Shown here piece by piece: positions 20,919 through 32,219 of a DNA stretch of 64,000 nucleotides (the stretch's first letter is position 1; each line of letters begins with the position of its first letter). Under the pieces are notes generated by a model. That model was given only the letters and a program-made list of their open reading frames with translations, ran no database searches and was not told the origin of the DNA. The stretch lies in assembly GCA_030549205.1 (NCBI GenBank), contig JAUKTV010000008.1, positions 62,001-126,000 of the forward strand. The letters run 5' to 3'. Position numbers and translations under genes: made by a program. This stretch comes from Apiosordaria backusii (lineage: Eukaryota > Ascomycota > Sordariomycetes > Sordariales > Lasiosphaeriaceae).

Positions 20919-23873
20919 TCAAGCACCGCCTCCACCACCCCCTGGCACCCCTGTGCCATCGTGAAATAACAGCAACGGCCATTGCGCACCAGAATGAGCG
21001 CCGCCAGCGTTTCCAACCCCCATGGCATCACCCTGCGAGGGGACGCTCTCGACAACATGGCCAAGCTGGACATCTCCCGGCCTGCCTGACCCCAGAGTAA
21101 GCAGCGCGCTCGCACTGAAGCGCTCTTGACTGTTAGTCCCGGCGGCACCGGCAATAGCGGCAGTCCAGTCTTGCCATGTGTTTGCCGCGTTGTGCGCAAT
21201 CATGTGTGCGGCAGCTGCTGCTTGGGCTTGGGGACGCCAGTCTTCTGTTGACTGTCCAGCAACATGTTGTGTTGCTTGCGAGGCGAAAGCAATCAGCGGA
21301 TTGGTCGGCTCGACAGACGTCGATTCATTGGGCGAAGCGCTCGCGGCTGTTGCTGCCGACGCGGCCGCATAGAGGTACGACGCGCCATCCGCCGAGTCGA
21401 ACGTTGCAGCACCGTTTTGGTGTACAGAACCAGCGGGGACTGCTTGGTCCGTGTAAGTCAGTGCCGGATACGGCGCTGTTGAGCTGGGTACTGGACCCGA
21501 ATCGTAATAACCATTTCCGTTGATGGGCGCGCTTTGTTGTTCTGGCTGTGTCCCTGCACCGGCGACGGTCGATAGGCCATGACCAGAATCCTGTCGAGGC
21601 TTCACTGGTTGAGACTGGAGATCTTGCGACGAGCCATCCTTACGGCCCATATCTTGCTCGATCCAGCCCAGTGTGCGCTCGATTATGACCCCAACTTCGG
21701 TAGCAAGACGACTTCCGGTACCTTGCGCCATGTTAACCAGTGTCACCACACAGCCAAAGTGTGAAGAAAGAAACTTACCAAGCAGGCGTCCAATTTCCCC
21801 AATAATGGCCAGCCACATGGCCATGTCCTCTCGGGTGCTGGCAACCTCCAAGACTGTCGTCTCGAACCGCCGCTCCCACTGCGCAACAAGCTGTGTGAAG
21901 ATGGCGGCCACATAGACAGCCAGCTGATACCATGTCGTATCCAGCGACTTTAGCTTGTGCAACGTGGCCACCACCTTGAGCAGTTTCTTTGTCGTCTCTT
22001 CGCATATCCTGGTATTCTCGGCGCAAAACTTGGGATCGTCCGTCATACAAACCGAAGGATGTCTAAGACACAAGGTGAACTCGAGACAAAAGGCCTGGGT
22101 ATAAAGCGCAAACACTTTGACTTCAGGCTTTGCCGTTTCTACGTTGAGTTCTTCTGGAAGATTGTCGAGCATGTTGCGCAGTCCCTCCTCCAACTCTCTT
22201 ACCACCTCAATGTACGTGCTTGGGTCCCGCCGCGCGCCATATAACTTGGAATACATTTCGATCAACAAAGGCGTCACTTTGAAGCCCATCAGACCAACTT
22301 GATAGTTGCAGTGTCCAACTTTTGACTCGTCTAGCACCCCCTCTTCGCCCAAGTACTCATCGGGAATCGCGATGGGGAATTCCACGTCAAACTCTTGAAT
22401 AGACAAAGGCATTGGCCGGCCCAGACGACCGTTGAGGGTGCTATACAGGGCGAGGATGGCCCACCACACGCGTTTCCTCATTTCGTTTTCTAGCGTTGTG
22501 CCACCGCCGGGGATTTTGACCGCACGATGCAGGTTCAATTCGATCGCCTTCGTAAAGGCAAAGCTGGCCAACGTCATGGCACAGCCGGGTTTGGGAAAGT
22601 TTCGAGTATGGGACATCATCATGGCGAGAGCCTGGACAGCGGTAACAGACTGGGTTATCGAGAGATCATAATACTTGCTTAGGCACCAGTGGTAGTGCTT
22701 GTTGGATAGGTCGTTGAGCTGAACGTATTGCTCCGGCTTTTCTCGGTTTCGAACGCCGTACTGGAAGTAGATGGTGGCAAAGACCATGTGAGTAATGACC
22801 AGCTCTGGGACGGACGGTTTGAAGTTTGGCTCGTCGTAGATACGCTTCAACTGTTTTTGATGGAGAATTAGTTTATTTCCAGTCGAGCGCTGATGTTTCT
22901 GACGGAATGACTTACCAGATGGAGAAAAGAAGGTTTGTGCAGAATGGGAAGAAATGGTGACAGAGTCAAAAAGTACCACTCGGCATAGGTAAAGGCGTCA
23001 TGCCTTGAAGGGAGTTCAACGTTGGCTGGGGCGGGGTGGATGTTGAGGGCGGTCTGGAAGAAGGCCTGAACCGACTTGTTATACAATGGCGAGCCAAAAC
23101 TTGTCCCAGGTGGTGGTTCATCCATGTCCGGACCCTCAAACGAGGCTGTAATGTCGAGCGTGGTGCCTAGGATGGACAATGTAGTCCCTTTGATGGAACT
23201 CAGCGGCTCCTTATCTGAAGACACGCCGAGATGGCTATCTGCAGGTCTCGCTTCGACCAGAGAATACCGCGTGCTTGAGCTGCGCTCCGACGGTGGTTTT
23301 AGTCGGCCTCTCTTCACCCACACCAATCCGACCTGGGACCATTGGTCCTTGACCGGGTTGCCCATTGCGTCGAAAACCATACCTTCGGGGTAGGTATTGT
23401 TGTATCCCGGAAACTGCCACGGCCTGACCTCGACGCCATTGCTTTCCAGCAACTTCTCTAGCGAACGGATATGAGCCAGCATGGCACCCTTTTCGCGCTC
23501 CAGTTGCTGCAGATACCCTCGCCGCTCGGTGCGGCCCGTAACTCGATCGGTAACATAGCATTCGAGGTTTTGGTTGGTACAATGAGAGCATCCTTCGGGG
23601 AGCGCATCGCAACGAATCTTTCTGACCTGTTACAAGAGACACAACCAGCCGGTTAGTCGAGATCAAAGCAACCTTAGAAAAAGAGCGTACCTTGCACCTA
23701 TCACAGGCTTGACCTGTCCGGGTATATGATTGTAGTTTACTCTTGACAACGCTCGAAAAGTCCTCGGGACCGCGTTCGATACGCGGCACCTTCGTCTTAG
23801 AAGCGCCGTCGCCTTGGTCAGAACCGGTGGAGTCACTGGCCCGCTTCAAAGTGTTTGGGCGGCCTGGAGGCAT
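20919..23873 (-). CDS. Zn2Cys6 transcription factor with fungal-specific TF domain (922 aa)
   Basis: There are four exons: 23873-23691, 23626-22916, 22850-21779 and 21721-20919. The first intron interrupts the zinc cluster, and splicing creates CDRCKVRKIRC followed by C-x6-C-x2-C-x6-C. This is a perfect C-x2-C-x6-C-x6-C-x2-C-x6-C Zn2Cys6 domain at about residues 56-83. A linker and coiled coil follow (GRTERRGYLQQLEREK). The middle homology region spans about 240-600, with 'RKRVWWAILALYSTLNGRLGRPMPL', the classic fungal TF signature. The C-terminal ~200 residues are Gln/Ala/Gly-rich, like an activation domain, and end in a Gly run. The third intron (21722-21778, 57 nt) has no stop codon and is a multiple of three, so unspliced mRNA would stay in frame. 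The product is a nuclear DNA-binding regulator; its target is unknown. Confidence 0.9.
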
Positions 23874-24753
23874 GGTGATTGGATATGTATTATTGCGCCG
23901 CTATTTTGGCGACAGACACTCCGAGGTGTCCGGCGCGACCGTCGATGGATCGTTGCCCCTGGTTTGCTTGCCGACGGCGGTGGTGGTTTATGTGCCGCGC
24001 CAGCGACGGGCGGCGATGGATGGATGCGGCGACCCGGCGGATCTCTGTTTTTGACCGTTTGTTATCTAGAGTCGTCCCTGTGCGTATGCGCCTCCAACGG
24101 GAAAGAAGCGTGAGGTCGTGCAACAGCTGCCTAGTGGTTCCAGCGGGTTTTGCCGGTGTCAATTGGAAGCTGGGAAGGAGAATACCGGTGCTGGCGATGG
24201 CATGACCCTATCGCTACCCTCGTGCAGGAACGTCGCGTCCAGACCTCCGGGATTGGCACCAGCTCCTGCCGCCAGGCGTTGACAAGGAGGGTCATCACAG
24301 CTGCATCCGGCGAAAAGTGGGACCTGCCAATATTACAATATTACAAGCGTAACGGGCCCCTTGTCTCTTCTTTGTCCCAGCCGTGGGATGTCATGATAAT
24401 GACATGCGGATTAATTGCCGTAGGTAGGTAGGCACCTCTAAGTAAGTTATTACCATATAGATATAAGGTTGCAGCCACAGATGGGTATACTTCAGATTAC
24501 AAATTTCCGGATAGTATAACAAGAAGGTACCTTGAGGTAGCGTATTTCGATTACACAGCATACACCGGCCCCACTTATGCTTTTCAGTCCAGGGTCGACT
24601 TGGTGCCCCGCGCTCTGCCCCTCCAAAGTTTCGTTAATGTGCATCACCAATTTGGAACCCTAATAAACATTGACGATCTAATACAACAAACAGCTACACC
24701 CTGTCACTCTCCATACTACCCAGACACACTCTCTTCTTCTCAAAGCAAAGCCC
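23874..24753. other. Divergent intergenic region, 880 bp
   Basis: This shared upstream region serves the Zn2Cys6 regulator and CGI121. It contains the 10-bp palindrome AAGGTACCTT near 24525 and a TAGGTAGGTAGG run near 24422. No gene is supported. Confidence 0.5.
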
Positions 24754-25505
24754 ATGAGCAAAAGACCAGCGGCCACTGAAACCTGCGACCCCGCCACTAC
24801 CTCGAAACGCCCCAAGCCCCCTTCCAGCGTCACCATGGCCCTCGAGCGCATTCAACTCGAGCACATCCCGCCAAACTACAGGGTTTACGGCGCTCTTTTC
24901 CGCGACGTATCCAACGCCTCTTTCCTCCAGACCCAGCTACTCTCCCGTAACCCCGAGTTTGAGTACGCCTTTATCGATGCGTCGACCATCGTGTCGCGCG
25001 CCCATCTGCTTGCGGCTGTCTGGAACGCTGTCTATACATCAATAGAAGGAAATCTCAGGACACCAAACGTTCACTCGGAAGTGGTAGCTTCTTTAAATAC
25101 CAACAACAATGTATGGTCTTGCGCGTCTACTTCAATCCAGGCGTATAGGTACCAGGAAGCTAACTCTGCAAAAAGATTGCCGACGGGTACAGACGATGGG
25201 GAATAACACCCGACAAGACCAAGGACCTGGCCGTGATCAAGATCCTGACTTCTTCCGAAACACTACCAGATGCTGAGCAAGAAAAGGAGGCCGAGAAGGT
25301 CTGGACGCATCTCACAGCACAGATTCAAGGTCGGCCAGCGGAATTGACCAACCAGGAACTCGCACAGGTCACGGACTGGCAAAAGGTCAGGAAATACTAC
25401 AAGCTGAACGGTGTTCCGGTCTTGGACCAGACAAAAGATGAGGTGGAGAAGAGAAAAAAGATGGAAAGTCTTGCCATCATGGGCATGGCACTGCGAGGAC
25501 TATAG
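24754..25505 (+). CDS. CGI121: EKC/KEOPS complex subunit CGI121 (228 aa)
   Basis: The exons are 24754-25110 and 25176-25505. The 65-nt intron has a GTATGG donor, a GCTAAC branch and an AAAAG acceptor. The join gives NNN-IADGYRRWGITPDKTKDL in frame. The protein matches CGI121/TPRKB across its length, including 'YRVYGALFRDVSNASFLQ', 'NPEFEYAFIDASTIVSRAHLLAAV' and 'LRTPNVHSEVVASL'. Its role is to bind the Bud32 kinase and recruit tRNA in the KEOPS complex, which makes the t6A37 modification of ANN-decoding tRNAs. It also affects telomere maintenance in yeast. The first ~25 residues are a hydrophilic extension. The downstream neighbour is convergent proline dehydrogenase, 178 bp away. Confidence 0.92.
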
Positions 25506-25683
25506 GAAAGCAAAGAAATGATACCCAGCCGTTCGTTCATAAATCATGATCGTTATCTCACTATCTGATCCCAGTCTATGTCATGTTCATGTCTTCATTG
25601 CCCATCATGGCTATACCAAAAAGGAAAACGCTCAGATAATCGCTTGCCACCACCAGGGTACGAGGTACCAACGGTTACAGAAT

Positions 25684-27246
25684 TTAACAAAACCCGAACA
25701 ACGATTTCAGCCTCCTCATGACCTCCGCTCTCATGGCGTCTCTCGATCCAACCGTGCGCTGCACCGCATCTTTATTCTCGTACGCCCGCCTCAACAAGTA
25801 CTTCATGCACTCTCCTGTAGACCCCCACACCAAGTACTTGTATGCCTTTGCCTTTTCTCGCTTCTCGGTTGCCTCTTGCTTGTTGAAAGCGACGAGCTCA
25901 CAGCTGACCTCATCCGCCATCCCCTGCAGCTGCGCAAACGCCACGTCCCTCGTCTTCCCCTCGTGCTGCAAAATCCTCTTCGCCTTGACCACAGACTCTC
26001 TATTATGCGTAGCCACCACCATGGCCACCTCTGGAAATTCCCCTTCTCCTTTCAACGGCCCAACCTCCCAATCCCTTTTGAGCAGCGCCTCCGCAATGCC
26101 GTCGTATGCCCTGTCTGTGTCCTCCTTGGTGTCGTGTATCAGTTCCCTTGGATCGCTTCCCAGATATGCGCCTCTCACCAGCTTGACGCCCAAGACAAAC
26201 CCTTTTTGTTTAGCCTCTTGCAGATGCTGGCTGAGCGTGTCCGGCGTGGACTTGAGATAAGCCTGATATGTTCCGTACACCACAGCCTGTGTCCGGTTAT
26301 ACTGCTCCATACACTCCATCGTCCACTTGTCTATCCCGCCTTGCACCGCAGCCTGCTCCGCATCAAACAATAATCTAACCCCTCTTGACTGGGCCAGCAC
26401 ACATATGCTCTCGATCGCCTTCTTGAGCTGTGGTGATGGACCCGCCCCTTGCCGGAGACACCGCAGCGCCAGCATGCCCGCTCCGGTGAATTTGAGCGCC
26501 ACGTAATCCCCCTCGCTGGCCAGCAGCACCGTCATGAGCGTTCCCTGCGCCCAGTTGTCAATCTCTTCCGTGTCGGCCTTGGTCTCTTCGTGGCCCTTGG
26601 AAACAGAGCCGGTTCCCTCTTGGCCGTGGGGAACGACAACCTCTTTGGCATATCCCAATATCACCCCTTCGAACCCCACGTCTTTCAAGCCCTTGATCGT
26701 CTTTGCCACCTCGGCAGGCTGTTCGCCAGCGCAAAATTGAGCATAAAACGTCTTCTTCAACAGGGCTCGCAGCAGCAGGTTGGAGTCTGGGTTTAACACT
26801 GGGTTGTTCGTGTGGGCTAGCATGGACATGATGGCTAGTGAAGGGGGCAGCAGGAATGGTGACGAGGAGATGGTAGCTGTCATCCACGATCTGAGGACTG
26901 TGATCAAAGGAAGGACCGAGAGAGGTGATGGTTTTGGTGGTCTCATCCCGTGGTCTTGTGGTTGTCGGTGATGGTGTTGGTGGTTGGGGAGCAGTGAGGA
27001 CGGCGATACTTCTGGCAGTGTCAAGTTGCTCGACGGTGGTGATGATTGTGTTGAGGAAGAGTGTAATGATCGGATCGATGTTGATGTAGACGACGCCTTT
27101 CTAGTCGGGATTAATATGATATTCTGGCGGCCGCAACGAGCAAGGAAAGATGCTTGTGTGTTTGCATTGACTGCAGCAATCGCCCTTCTCTTGGACATGC
27201 TCCGTGGCAGGAGCATGCCAGGCAAAGGTCTGGGGAGCGATGCCAT
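25684..27246 (-). CDS. Mitochondrial proline dehydrogenase (about 520 aa)
   Basis: This FAD-dependent enzyme oxidises L-proline to pyrroline-5-carboxylate and passes electrons to the respiratory chain. The frame is open from a TTG at 27333, but I choose the ATG at 27246 (MASLPRPLPGML). The next ~60 residues are rich in Arg, Ser and Ala and poor in acidic residues, as in a mitochondrial presequence. The PRODH barrel is clear: 'LLRALLKKTFYAQFCAGE', 'GFEGVILGYAKE', 'GVRLLFDAEQAA', 'GFVLGVKLVRGAYLGSD', 'VVATHNRESV' and the C-terminal 'YLLRRAYENKDAV', whose Arg residues bind the proline carboxylate. No intron interrupts it. It corresponds to yeast PUT1. Expression is usually proline-induced, but I cannot point to a specific site here. 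Confidence 0.93.
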   Translation of the reverse strand: MASLPRPLPGMLLPRSMSKRRAIAAVNANTQASFLARCGRQNIILIPTRKASSTSTSIRSLHSSSTQSSPPSSNLTLPEVSPSSLLPNHQHHHRQPQDHGMRPPKPSPLSVLPLITVLRSWMTATISSSPFLLPPSLAIMSMLAHTNNPVLNPDSNLLLRALLKKTFYAQFCAGEQPAEVAKTIKGLKDVGFEGVILGYAKEVVVPHGQEGTGSVSKGHEETKADTEEIDNWAQGTLMTVLLASEGDYVALKFTGAGMLALRCLRQGAGPSPQLKKAIESICVLAQSRGVRLLFDAEQAAVQGGIDKWTMECMEQYNRTQAVVYGTYQAYLKSTPDTLSQHLQEAKQKGFVLGVKLVRGAYLGSDPRELIHDTKEDTDRAYDGIAEALLKRDWEVGPLKGEGEFPEVAMVVATHNRESVVKAKRILQHEGKTRDVAFAQLQGMADEVSCELVAFNKQEATEKREKAKAYKYLVWGSTGECMKYLLRRAYENKDAVQRTVGSRDAMRAEVMRRLKSLFGFC

Positions 27247-28168
27247 TGTCACCAGCCGCAGGTGCAAACAACAAGGTCTCAAATGACGCAGACCAGAAAA
27301 GACCCAAGAGTTGAGACGAAAACCAAACGTCAATTGATGTCGAGGTTACGCTACAGACACCCTTATATCAGAGACACCTCCCCGGTATCGCACATGCAGT
27401 GACGCAGTCCAGCCAGGTTTCCATCGAGTTTCGAGCCGACCAACCCCCTCTGGTACCCCTCGACTTTTGCTGCAATCGCTGATTTGCCGTTGGATTCCAG
27501 ACGCCTCCTTTGTCAAGCTTTCTGTTCGCTGCAAGCCATGATGTTATCGTCGGTCCCTTATCAACCGGCGGCCCCCCACATCCCCTGCCAAAGGCCGCCG
27601 GTAGCCGCACTTGCGGGCGACTGTGGGGAAAACGCCCTCTGCCGTCATCGACGAAATGGCCCCGCTCCTCTGCTTCTACGCAGGTCTCGATTCATTCCAG
27701 ACGAACTGCCAGTCCTGCCAAGCTCCCTAGCGCTGCTGAATGCCGCTGTGAGCGGCTTACCGCGACCCCTGGAGAGTCCGGCTCTCTCACCGCAGCCGTC
27801 AAAGTAGCGCCATCCTCGTGACAAAGCTCGCGCAAGCGGATTCGGAGAGCGGTTGCTATCGGCGCTGGCAGGAGGACGTTAATCCAAACTAGTGTATCCA
27901 TATCCAGGGGCCCGCCACGCCAATTGAGAAGGATGACTGGGTCATGTGGTTTCGTGGTGCGCCGTGGAGATGCAGCCGGGTGATCCCTTCCCCGACGAGG
28001 GCCGAAGCGGGAGTGTCCTTCTCGAGGTGGTGTGTTAAAGCCAGCCGCCCCTTTCTGTCTTGTGTGTGTGTGTGTGTATCCGTATAAAGGTGGCTGGCTA
28101 GGTTATATCCTACCCACGACTGGACCCCTGGCGGGTGGAACTTGTATAATATTGTTCATTACTCCTGC
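27247..28168. other. Intergenic, about 920 bp, GC-rich
   Basis: This lies upstream of proline dehydrogenase and downstream of the Tim17-family gene. It contains a (TG)8 microsatellite at 28061-28077. No gene is supported. Confidence 0.5.
28061..28077. repeat. (TG)n microsatellite
   Basis: An uninterrupted run of about eight TG dinucleotides lies in the 3' flank of the Tim17-family gene. Such tracts are length-polymorphic. Confidence 0.9.
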
Positions 28169-28865
28169 TCATGCCTTTTGCTTCAATGCTCTGACTTTTC
28201 GCTTGATGTACTCGACATATTGGAGACGCCGTCCCCTCTTGGCGGCGAGGACGTCTTGTATCCCGCCGTAGAGGGTGCCGACAACAAGGGCCGTCTTGGT
28301 TGTTCGGGCAGCGAGGGGCAGTGAATAACGGTCTAGAAGAAACAGCTTGTCAGTCTTTACGGCCGCCATAAGGGTTGTCTGCAGTCCACAACATACTCCA
28401 GAAGCTAAAGACCCCCGCACAGGTCACCATGGACGTCACGGTGTTGAACAGATCCGCAGTGCCGCGATATTCGTCAAACATGTGCTCAATAGCAAACACA
28501 GCTGTAGTCCAGACACCAATCTTGGTTCCCATCTTGAGCCCTTCGCGTAGTCCTCCACGGGCTGCAATGTAGTTCTTGCTCTTGTGGTACAGATACCAGC
28601 CCGTGGTGGTCGAGGGTAGTTTGTGGGCGTGCTCGGCGCGGAACTGGAGACTGGCGACTTTGCTGCCGTGTCCCGCTCCAACGAGGAAGCCAGTACCAAA
28701 GGACAGCATCGTGGCAAGCGGGAGTCGGATCACAGGGGGCATGGACAGGCGCGAGGAGAGATAGAATGCGTCGATTTGTTCTTTGGTGGGTTTTTGGTAG
28801 CCGCTGGGAACATCGTCTGGCTGCTGAGGCAGAGCGGCGGGGATAGACGGGCGATAACTGTCCAT
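28169..28865 (-). CDS. Tim17/Tim22/Tim23-family mitochondrial membrane protein (210 aa)
   Basis: The exons are 28865-28397 and 28331-28169, joined as FSFW-NRYSLPLAARTTK. The intron has a GTATGT donor, a GACTGAC branch and a TTCTAG acceptor. The ATG at 28865 (MDSYRPSIPAAL) is preferred to an upstream GTG. After a ~45-residue soluble N-terminus there are four moderately hydrophobic, Gly-rich segments. They include 'LSFGTGFLVGAGHG', 'REGLKMGTKIGVWTTAVFAIEHMFDEYRG', 'SMVTCAGVFS' and 'TKTALVVGTLYGGIQDVL'. The arrangement and the conserved 'R...D/EYRG' element fit the Tim17 superfamily. It is not one of the canonical import-channel subunits that I can name. A fungal inner-membrane protein of unknown role is the safest call. 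It is divergent from the gene at 29167. Confidence 0.75.
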
Positions 28866-29166
28866 TGTGTACAACTCTTCGAATCACGTATCGTTTTCTG
28901 TTGCTTTTCCAGTGCTGTCACGAAGAAGAAATGCTCCAAGTCGAGGGGTCGATCTGCCTGGTGATGGATTGAAAATGTCAGAGGTCCAAGCTCCCGTGCC
29001 CCACCTTCTGTTTGTAGCCAGGATCATGCTGATGGCAACCTGGCCCCCACAGCAGCTCTCATCCAGCTACATTGATACCTCCCATCTCAACCTCCCATCT
29101 CAAGCTGGGACCAGAGCTTCCTGTGCCGTACAAACTCATCGTTCGTTTTTACACGTCACTTTCAAG

Positions 29167-29658
29167 ATGGTATGTAGTTATTAATCGGTTTTTTTTTTCA
29201 TCTCTTGAAAACTAACACGAGACTCACAGCCTCCACGTTCCGCTGCAGTCATTGACGACACGCCCACAGCTCTCACAGTCATTCTCAAACACGGCATTAC
29301 CAGCGTCTTCCTGTTTGCATCCCCGTCATGGACTTTTGAGAAGCTCTCCACAGAACTCCTTGATGTCTTGCGTGACCGATACCCAGATGGCCTCGCGATG
29401 TCGACTGAGCCGTCATCCAACATCACGACCATTCCAGCTGAAGATACCGATGCCAAGGTCGTGTTTGGTACGCCCAGAGATGCCGACGATGTCACAAAGG
29501 GGTTCAAAAAGTTTGATGTGCGCCCCCAGGACACCTTGGGCAAGAAGGGCCTAAAGAAAGTCAGCACTCTTGCGTTTGCCTTGCTGGGCCCGGATCAGGA
29601 TGAAGATGGGCCGGTCAAATTCGAGGCCGCCTTCCCATCCAATGATGCTGAGGCCTGA
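29167..29658 (+). CDS. Conserved fungal protein of unknown function with ATG-only first coding exon (143 aa)
   Basis: The start codon ATG (29167-29169) is followed directly by GTATGT. The 60-nt intron ends with an AAACTAACA branch and a CTCACAG acceptor, and exon 2 is 29230-29658. The first coding exon is therefore three bases long. The product begins MPPRSAAVIDDTPTALTVI and shows a beta-strand/helix pattern 'TSVFLFASPSWTFEKLSTEL', then 'LDVLRDRYPDGL'. It ends with 'LGKKGLKKVSTLAFALL', reminiscent of a ubiquitin-like beta-grasp fold with a C-terminal 'LKDGxxVAFAF'-type strand. From memory, similar proteins are widespread in Pezizomycotina without an assigned role. It is cytosolic or nuclear by default, having no targeting signal. 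It shares a 301-bp divergent promoter with the Tim17-family gene. Confidence 0.78.
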
Positions 29659-30036
29659 GGGGGTCAGATGGCAACCACAAAAAGATTTCACCTGGTTTTG
29701 GCGTTTCTTAGCGGGTGTTGGGTCGGACCTGCATTAATACAATGGCGTTTGGTATTTCATATCTTAAGGGCGAAGAAGGGATGGAATGTTTACTATCAAA
29801 ATATAGGCTTATTAGCCACATGGGGTATTGAGAACCAGGCTTTCTGCGCAATTGATCATACAGCTGCCCGAACTTTTCGATGCTTTGATATCCAGATCTT
29901 GCCTCCCGACGGCTGTTGCCGTGAAACAAAGATGCGCGCTTCTTTTGCCTGAAATATAAAAAAAAATATTCCCATAGTTGAAATGAGACCCTGTAAGATG
30001 TCCAAGTTCAGTGGATAGAAAATGGCAAAAGGGTGA
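29659..30036. other. Intergenic, about 380 bp
   Basis: This is the 3' flank of the 143-aa protein gene and the 3' flank of the tRNA. On the minus strand an A/T-rich stretch with TATTTTTTTTTA (near 29957) follows the tRNA at about 70 bp. That is too far for a typical Pol III terminator. Nothing else is seen. Confidence 0.4.
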
Positions 30037-30127
30037 GGTCGTGCCCGGGTTCGAACCGGGGTTACTGGAAGGTTTGAATGAGAAATGTCATCAAAATCCA
30101 GAGTGATAACCACTACACTACACAACC
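30037..30127 (-). tRNA. tRNA-Gln (anticodon UUG) with a 20-nt intron
   Basis: The minus strand folds into a full cloverleaf. The acceptor stem GGTTGTG/CACGACC has one T-G wobble. The D-arm is standard, the anticodon stem is CTGGA/TCCAG, and the T-arm is CCCGG-TTCGAAC-CCGGG. The anticodon TTG lies at 30094-30092. A 20-nt intron occupies 30090-30071, directly after position 37, the canonical place for eukaryotic nuclear tRNA introns. The mature length is 71 nt before CCA addition. It decodes CAA. Confidence 0.93.
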
Positions 30128-30629
30128 TTGGATGACTGCACTAAGTGGAGCTTCAGCTGATGTGGATAGTCAGACGCGCCACCGAGCAACCGCTATGCTG
30201 GAAGACGATATGCGAACTGTCAGTGTATATTACTGAAACTCCATCTCACTAATTTCTTCCATGTCATCTCCTTTCTTACCTAGGGAAACGTTAGAGAGAT
30301 CAGTTGAACCATTTGTATTGTCTTAACTGCGAAAATGACCTCAGTGCGCAGCGTCTGAGTGCTAAAATACCTTAAGGTGGTCTTGGCCCACAGGGTCTCG
30401 GGACAGTTTCCAGTGGGCGTCATTGGCATTCTGGAAGAAGACACTCCGCTCTCGGCTGGCACGGCGTCCACTTGCATCCAACACTTTCGTCTTTCACAGC
30501 CAACATTCAACAACCTGGAACCAAACGAGGCGCAAGCAAAACGGCCACATTACCGTTGCGCTCCTTATCTGCAAATATTCACAATGCTATCATAGCTCCT
30601 GGTTACGCGCGCAACAGCAACCGTTGAAA
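30128..30629. other. Intergenic, about 500 bp
   Basis: This is the promoter region of the ZIP transporter gene and the 5' flank of the tRNA. It contains the 10-bp palindrome ACCTTAAGGT near 30369. No other feature is seen. Confidence 0.45.
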
Positions 30630-32119
30630 ATGGAGCCAGATTCGCTCGCACTACGGGCTGACGGTGCGTGTTCCTGCAATATTCCCACTGCCTCCTCTAC
30701 CTACGATGGATGCTGGGGTTGCGACTATCTCGACTGACACTGACAACGCACGGCGATATCAGAGTGGTCACGGATTCCAACGTCTCTTCTCCTCGCCGAA
30801 CTCTCCCGACGCGACGACGAGCGACCAGCCTGCGGCTCCGGCAAAAGCAACCATGGCTACGACACACCCCTTCACGTCTTTGCCCTGTTCCTGATACTCA
30901 CCATCAGCACGTTGGCTTGCGCTTTCCCGCTCTTTTCTCAACGAGTAACAAAGCCTGGAAAACGGCAAAAGAATATTCTGTTTGTCTGCCAGCATTTCGG
31001 TACTGGGGTCTTGATGGCTACTGCGTTTGTGCACTTGCTGCCCACCGCCTTTGTGTCCCTGACAGACCCTTGCTTGCCTCATGCTTTCAGCAAGGGGTAC
31101 CGGCCTTTGGCAGGATTGATAGCCATGGTTGCTGCGTTTGTGGTCGTGGTGATCGAGTCGATCCTGTCGAGCCGAGGGGCCGGGCATAGTCACTCGCATT
31201 CCTGGGATGAAGACTCCGAAGGGGGAGGACAGGAAGAGGCAAAATATACGCACAGACATGGTCATGCCGGGCATTCAAGGACCCCGGATATCGCTATGAA
31301 CGACCTTGAGGGAGCTGGAGAGCATCAAGGGCTGGTTTCTGGAGCGTCTCCTCTCCCTGGAGGAACTCCTTTGATGCATGCCAAATCGCGAAACAGTGGG
31401 GACTCATTGGATAGGGAGAGGGAGTCTTTGGAGCTGGAGCTCAGCTTGGATGAGCTGAATGGAAATGGGCAGAGCGGATCAGCACGTTTATTGGCAGCAT
31501 CAAAGCCTTTGCCCGCTCTTCCTCCAGATGCTCACCATGGACACCATCACCAGGGCCCTCCGAACGCAGAGGAGCAGAAGCGGATGATGCTGCAATGCGT
31601 CTTGCTGGAAGCTGGGATTTTGTTTCACAGCGTGTTCATTGGCATGGCGCTGTCTGTGGCCACAGGGCCAACGTTTGCCGTTTTCCTTTTGGCAATCTCC
31701 TTTCACCGTACGTGCCCCTGTCCCAGATAACTGGATCGAGAGTGCTAACCATGAGTACAGAATCTTTTGAAGGCCTCGCCTTAGGAACACGCATTGCGGC
31801 CCTCCAATTCCCCAGATCCTCACCCCGTCCCTGGCTGATGGTCTTAGCATTTGGCCTGACCACTCCCATCGGTCAAGCCATCGGGCTGTTTGTCCACAGA
31901 TTCTACGATCCCATGAGCCAGACGGGTTTGCTCATGGTGGGCTTTATGAATGCCATCTCTGCCGGTCTGCTACTTTTTGCGGGGCTTGTCCAGCTGCTGG
32001 CAGAAGACTTTTTGAGCGAGAAGAGCTACAAGACGCTGACAGGAAGGAAGAGAGTGAATGCCTTTCTGGCAGTGGCCGGAGGTGCCAGCCTGATGAGTGC
32101 TGTGGGGGCGTTTGCTTGA
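30630..32119 (+). CDS. ZIP-family zinc/iron transporter (445 aa)
   Basis: There are three exons: 30630-30663, 30763-31707 and 31761-32119. The first is only 34 nt and its join gives MEPDSLALRADEWSRIP. Both joins keep phase. Eight membrane spans are expected. The first is 'LHVFALFLILTISTLACAFP' and the second 'HFGTGVLMATAFVHLLPTAF', holding the conserved His of TM2. A long cytosolic loop (about 140 residues) carries His clusters GHSHSHS, HRHGHAGHS and HHGHHHQG. TM4 'FHSVFIGMAL' and TM5 'FHQSFEGLALG' hold the HxxxE metal-site residues. It would move Zn2+ (or Fe2+) into the cytosol across the plasma membrane. It resembles yeast ZRT1/2 and plant ZIP proteins, with a larger His loop. Zap1-type regulation is expected but no site was identified. 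Confidence 0.92.
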
Positions 32120-32219
32120 TTGTGATCTTCACTGTGACATATATACCTATATACTAATGACATACTCTGCATATACATTTCCGCCATGTCCGCCTTCGAT
32201 AGGCTCTCTACCCAGACAA

